From Ferroglobus sp. (lineage in GTDB: Archaea > Halobacteriota > Archaeoglobi > Archaeoglobales > Archaeoglobaceae), in the NCBI GenBank assembly GCA_015520115.1, contig WAQS01000062.1:1-7598 (forward strand): a stretch of 7,598 nucleotides of DNA, read 5' to 3'. Positions 6,071-7,598 of this stretch are shown piece by piece (position 1 is the stretch's first letter; each line of letters starts with the position of its first letter). Under the pieces are notes generated by a model. It had not been told where the DNA came from, searched no databases, and worked only from the letters and a program-made list of their open reading frames with translations. The translations under genes were made by a program, and so were the position numbers.

Positions 6071-6653
6071 GCAGGATTACTACTACTGGAAAGCCAAAAA
6101 GGAGGGGTATAGGAGTAGAGCTGCCTACAAGCTCAAGCAGATAAACGCGAAGTTCGAGATAATTAAAAAAGGTTACCACGTTCTCGACCTTGGTGCATCT
6201 CCCGGAGGATGGAGTCAGGTGGCTGTTGAGCTTGGAGCTGATGTTGTGGCTGTAGATTTAAATCCGATGAAGCCAATTGAGGGAGTGGTTTTTATAAAAG
6301 GAGACATAACCAAAGAAGAGACGAAAGAGGAAATCAGGAAAATCAGAGACAAGTTCGACGTGGTTCTGTGCGATGCTTCTCCAAAGATAACTGGTAACTG
6401 GGATCTCGATCACTTCCTTTCCATGGAGCTCGCAAAAGCAGCTTTTAACATTGCAAAAGAGTTCTTAAAGCCCGGAGGAAACTTCGTCGTTAAAATGTTC
6501 CAAGGAGCAGAACTTGAGGACGTTGTTAGAGAATTCAAAAAGCACTTCAGATTCAAAAAACTTCACTCTCCTCCAGCCTCAAGGAAGAGAAGTGCCGAGA
6601 TATACTTCATAGGGAAGGGATTCGGAGGAAAGTTCAGACCTAAAAGAGATTAA
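6060..6653 (+). CDS. rlmE: 23S rRNA (uridine-2'-O)-methyltransferase, RlmE/FtsJ family
   Basis: This 197-residue enzyme shows the RlmE core. RSRAAYKL (18-25) contains K24. The SAM-binding motif is VLDLGASPGGW (41-51), with acidic residues D66 and D82 at the cofactor site. CDASP (104-108) contains D105, VVKMF (143-147) contains K145, and SAEIYF (178-183) contains E180. K24-D105-K145-E180 matches the K-D-K-E catalytic tetrad of E. coli RlmE, which 2'-O-methylates a uridine in the A-site loop of 23S rRNA. There is no C-terminal TRAM domain, unlike some haloarchaeal relatives. The ATG at 6060 lies inside the YjbQ gene (11-nt overlap). GAGGGTG (6052-6058) is a possible but very close Shine-Dalgarno site. 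The stop codon overlaps the end of the convergent flavin gene by 4 nt. The gene symbol follows the family name. Confidence 0.93.
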   Translation: MKDRQDYYYWKAKKEGYRSRAAYKLKQINAKFEIIKKGYHVLDLGASPGGWSQVAVELGADVVAVDLNPMKPIEGVVFIKGDITKEETKEEIRKIRDKFDVVLCDASPKITGNWDLDHFLSMELAKAAFNIAKEFLKPGGNFVVKMFQGAELEDVVREFKKHFRFKKLHSPPASRKRSAEIYFIGKGFGGKFRPKRD

Positions 6654-7060
6654 ATTATTCTCTTCTTACCCTCTCCGGGTTTTAGCGAGTACACTTTTTC
6701 CGGATAAACCACTATCGCAGCTTTTGGGCTTCTTTTCCCACCGCTTTCCTCTTCAACGAACCTCTTTATCTCCTCGAAAAATTCTCCTTCTTCGTGTATT
6801 TCGGCTCTTCCCTTGACGAGGTATCCGTCGAAGCCCTCTTCAAGTCTCTTAGCAACTCCAACTGCAACCTTCGGATTCTTTTTTATGTTCTCTACAGTCT
6901 TCTTCACGAAGTTGTAAGCGATTACAAGCTTGTCCTCCTTGCTTAAAACGAAACACACCGGAGCTAAGTGAACATCTTCAGCGTATGTGGCTATCCAGAC
7001 GAGGAAGTCTTTCTTGCAGTTGTTTTCGAAAAACTTTAAGATCTCACCCAGCCTTGGCAT
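6650..7060 (-). CDS. PNPOx-like flavin-binding split-barrel protein
   Basis: This 136-residue protein resembles the pyridoxamine 5'-phosphate oxidase-like family (PF01243). A short N-terminal helix leads into a split beta-barrel. FLVWIATYAEDVHLAPVCF (19-37) is the usual first strand pair, KLVIAYNFVKKTVENIKKNP (44-63) has the 'K-T-x-x-N-I' flavin-phosphate region, and GYLVKGRAEI (79-88) is a further barrel strand. Members bind FMN, F420 or haem; the cofactor here cannot be decided. The length is typical of small stand-alone members. The start is placed at ATG 7060, which overlaps the receiver gene by 17 nt. A TTG at 7069 would add three residues. Cotranscription with the receiver is very likely. 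The 3' end overlaps the RlmE-type gene by 3 nt on the opposite strand, with no room for a conventional terminator. Confidence 0.82.
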   Translation of the reverse strand: MPRLGEILKFFENNCKKDFLVWIATYAEDVHLAPVCFVLSKEDKLVIAYNFVKKTVENIKKNPKVAVGVAKRLEEGFDGYLVKGRAEIHEEGEFFEEIKRFVEEESGGKRSPKAAIVVYPEKVYSLKPGEGKKRII

Positions 7061-7400
7061 ACTTCTCAATAGCTTCTAAGATTTTTTTCCTATTTAACGG
7101 TTTTTCGATAACTTCTTTAGCTCCAGCTTTTAGCATAGCCTCTTTTTTTGTTGCGGCAAATGCCGTAATACCTATTATCGTTGCATCTTTATCCTCCTTG
7201 AGGATCTCCTCTGTAGCTTTTATTCCGTCCTTGTCCGGGAGGACTATATCCATTAAAACAACATCTGGCTTGTGATACTTGTAGAGTTTAACTGCCTCCT
7301 CACCATTGTCAGCTTCAATAACAAAATGGTTCTTCAAAATCGTTTTTAGGATTTCCCTCACTATGGGATCGTCCTCCACTATGAGCACTTTTAAACCCAT
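7044..7400 (-). CDS. stand-alone response-regulator receiver domain (CheY-like)
   Basis: This 118-residue protein is a complete receiver domain with no output domain. It has the acidic pair D10-D11 in VEDDP, phosphoacceptor D51 in LMDIVLPD, switch T79 in GITAFAA and K100-P101 in IEKPL. These match the CheY positions for phosphorylation and switching. It should be phosphorylated by a partner histidine kinase and act by protein contact. The start is ATG 7400 because translation from there begins one residue before the first beta strand, and a TATA box is centred 27 nt upstream. A longer frame from 7442 would run through that box. The 3' end overlaps the flavin protein gene by 17 nt. A PAS-domain gene is transcribed in the opposite direction from the same short promoter region and may encode its partner. 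Confidence 0.93.
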   Translation of the reverse strand: MGLKVLIVEDDPIVREILKTILKNHFVIEADNGEEAVKLYKYHKPDVVLMDIVLPDKDGIKATEEILKEDKDATIIGITAFAATKKEAMLKAGAKEVIEKPLNRKKILEAIEKYAKAG

Positions 7401-7422
7401 ACATCTTCTAATAGTGATAAGG

Positions 7423-7433
7423 ATTATAAATAT
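7423..7433. promoter_or_regulatory. bidirectional TATA box shared by receiver and PAS genes
   Basis: ATTATAAATAT lies near the middle of the 56-bp gap between divergent start codons. Read on the plus strand, TTATAAATA is centred about 29 nt before ATG 7457. Read on the minus strand, TTTATAAT is centred about 27 nt before ATG 7400. Each side has a purine-rich BRE-like sequence next to it: AAGGA on plus, and CGAAAC on minus one AT-step away. Neither gene has a Shine-Dalgarno site. Leaderless transcription both ways from one element is the simplest reading. Confidence 0.65.
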
Positions 7434-7456
7434 GTTTCGCAATATAGGATATTGAA

Positions 7457-7598
7457 ATGGTGGAGTTCATTGTCGATCTGGAAGGCAATGTTGTTTGGAA
7501 AGATAAAAAATTTACGGAGATTTTCGGTGATAAAAAGAAATGTTACGAGTTAATCCACGGATCGGACGAAAGACCTTCTTTTTGTCCGGCTTTAAAGA
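7457..7598 (+). CDS. PAS-domain signalling protein, N-terminal fragment (3' end outside window)
   Basis: Only the first 47 codons are present. The sequence starts with a strand-turn-strand (FIVDLEGNVVWKDKKFTEIFG, residues 4-24) typical of a PAS domain. It continues with KCYELIHGSDERPSFCPALK (28-47), which contains C29, H34, C43 and P44. This 'C-Y-x-x-x-H-G-x-D-x-x-P-x-x-CP' pattern occurs in many archaeal and bacterial PAS domains of sensor kinases. The start is ATG 7457, because an in-frame TAG lies at 7445-7447 and a TATA box sits about 29 nt upstream. Its divergent position next to a lone receiver suggests a histidine kinase or other sensor acting on that receiver, but no kinase domain is visible. 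Other PAS-containing regulators remain possible. Confidence 0.75.
   Translation, partial: MVEFIVDLEGNVVWKDKKFTEIFGDKKKCYELIHGSDERPSFCPALK

Noticed and set aside
6985..7275. 96-codon plus-strand frame with hydrophobic segments
   Set aside because: It is antisense to the receiver and flavin genes, whose key residues are all in place. The hydrophobic look comes from complementing charged codons.
7401..7442. Longer start for the receiver gene at 7442
   Set aside because: The added 14 residues are not part of a receiver domain, and they cover the TATA box centred 27 nt before ATG 7400.
1..7598. CRISPR array, insertion sequence or integration site
   Set aside because: I found no regularly spaced repeats, transposase or integrase genes, or tRNA 3'-end duplications by reading the window. 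The Cas6-like fragment is the only CRISPR-linked sign.

Overview
This window looks like part of a thermophilic archaeal chromosome, most likely from the Archaeoglobales (Archaeoglobus/Ferroglobus/Geoglobus). That assignment is inferred from several signs. The tRNA-Ser has no encoded CCA. Several genes have TATA boxes 26-28 nt upstream of the start codon and no Shine-Dalgarno sequence, as in leaderless archaeal mRNAs. Arginine and isoleucine codons are mostly AGA/AGG and ATA. Genes are tightly packed, and an archaeal Clp1/Grc3-type RNA kinase and a PAS/receiver two-component pair are present. No sequence search was possible.

Layout. (1) 2-274: the C-terminal end of a Cas6-like CRISPR endoribonuclease, cut by the window edge. 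It converges on and overlaps a radical SAM gene on the minus strand (239-1072). (2) A 40-bp divergent promoter region separates the radical SAM gene from a plus-strand operon (1113-3176). The operon encodes a ProC-family reductase with altered active-site motifs, an HD-domain phosphohydrolase and a ten-helix EamA-type transporter. (3) 3217-3298: a tRNA-Ser(CGA), followed by a small acidic orphan gene (3446-3652) with a palindromic TATA box. (4) 3688-6653: a four-gene operon with 4-, 4- and 11-nt overlaps. It encodes a sequon-rich secreted or anchored protein, a Clp1/Grc3-like polynucleotide kinase, a YjbQ/UPF0047 protein and an RlmE-type rRNA 2'-O-methyltransferase. (5) On the minus strand, a stand-alone CheY-like receiver (7044-7400) overlaps a PNPOx-like flavin protein (6650-7060). 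(6) A PAS-domain protein begins at 7457 on the plus strand and runs off the window. It is divergent from the receiver and appears to share one bidirectional TATA box with it.

How the genes may work together. The 3688-6653 operon mixes RNA metabolism (RNA 5'-end kinase, rRNA methylase) with a surface-type protein and a YjbQ protein. The receiver, flavin protein and PAS protein look like a small redox- or ligand-sensing signalling module. The ProC-HD-EamA operon looks metabolic, but its substrate cannot be named from sequence. Nothing in the window is clearly a new defence or mobile system. No CRISPR repeats, insertion sequences or integrase genes are visible. The stretches worth a second look are the divergent ProC homologue, the Cys-rich radical SAM protein, the glycoprotein-kinase pairing and the shared receiver/PAS promoter.
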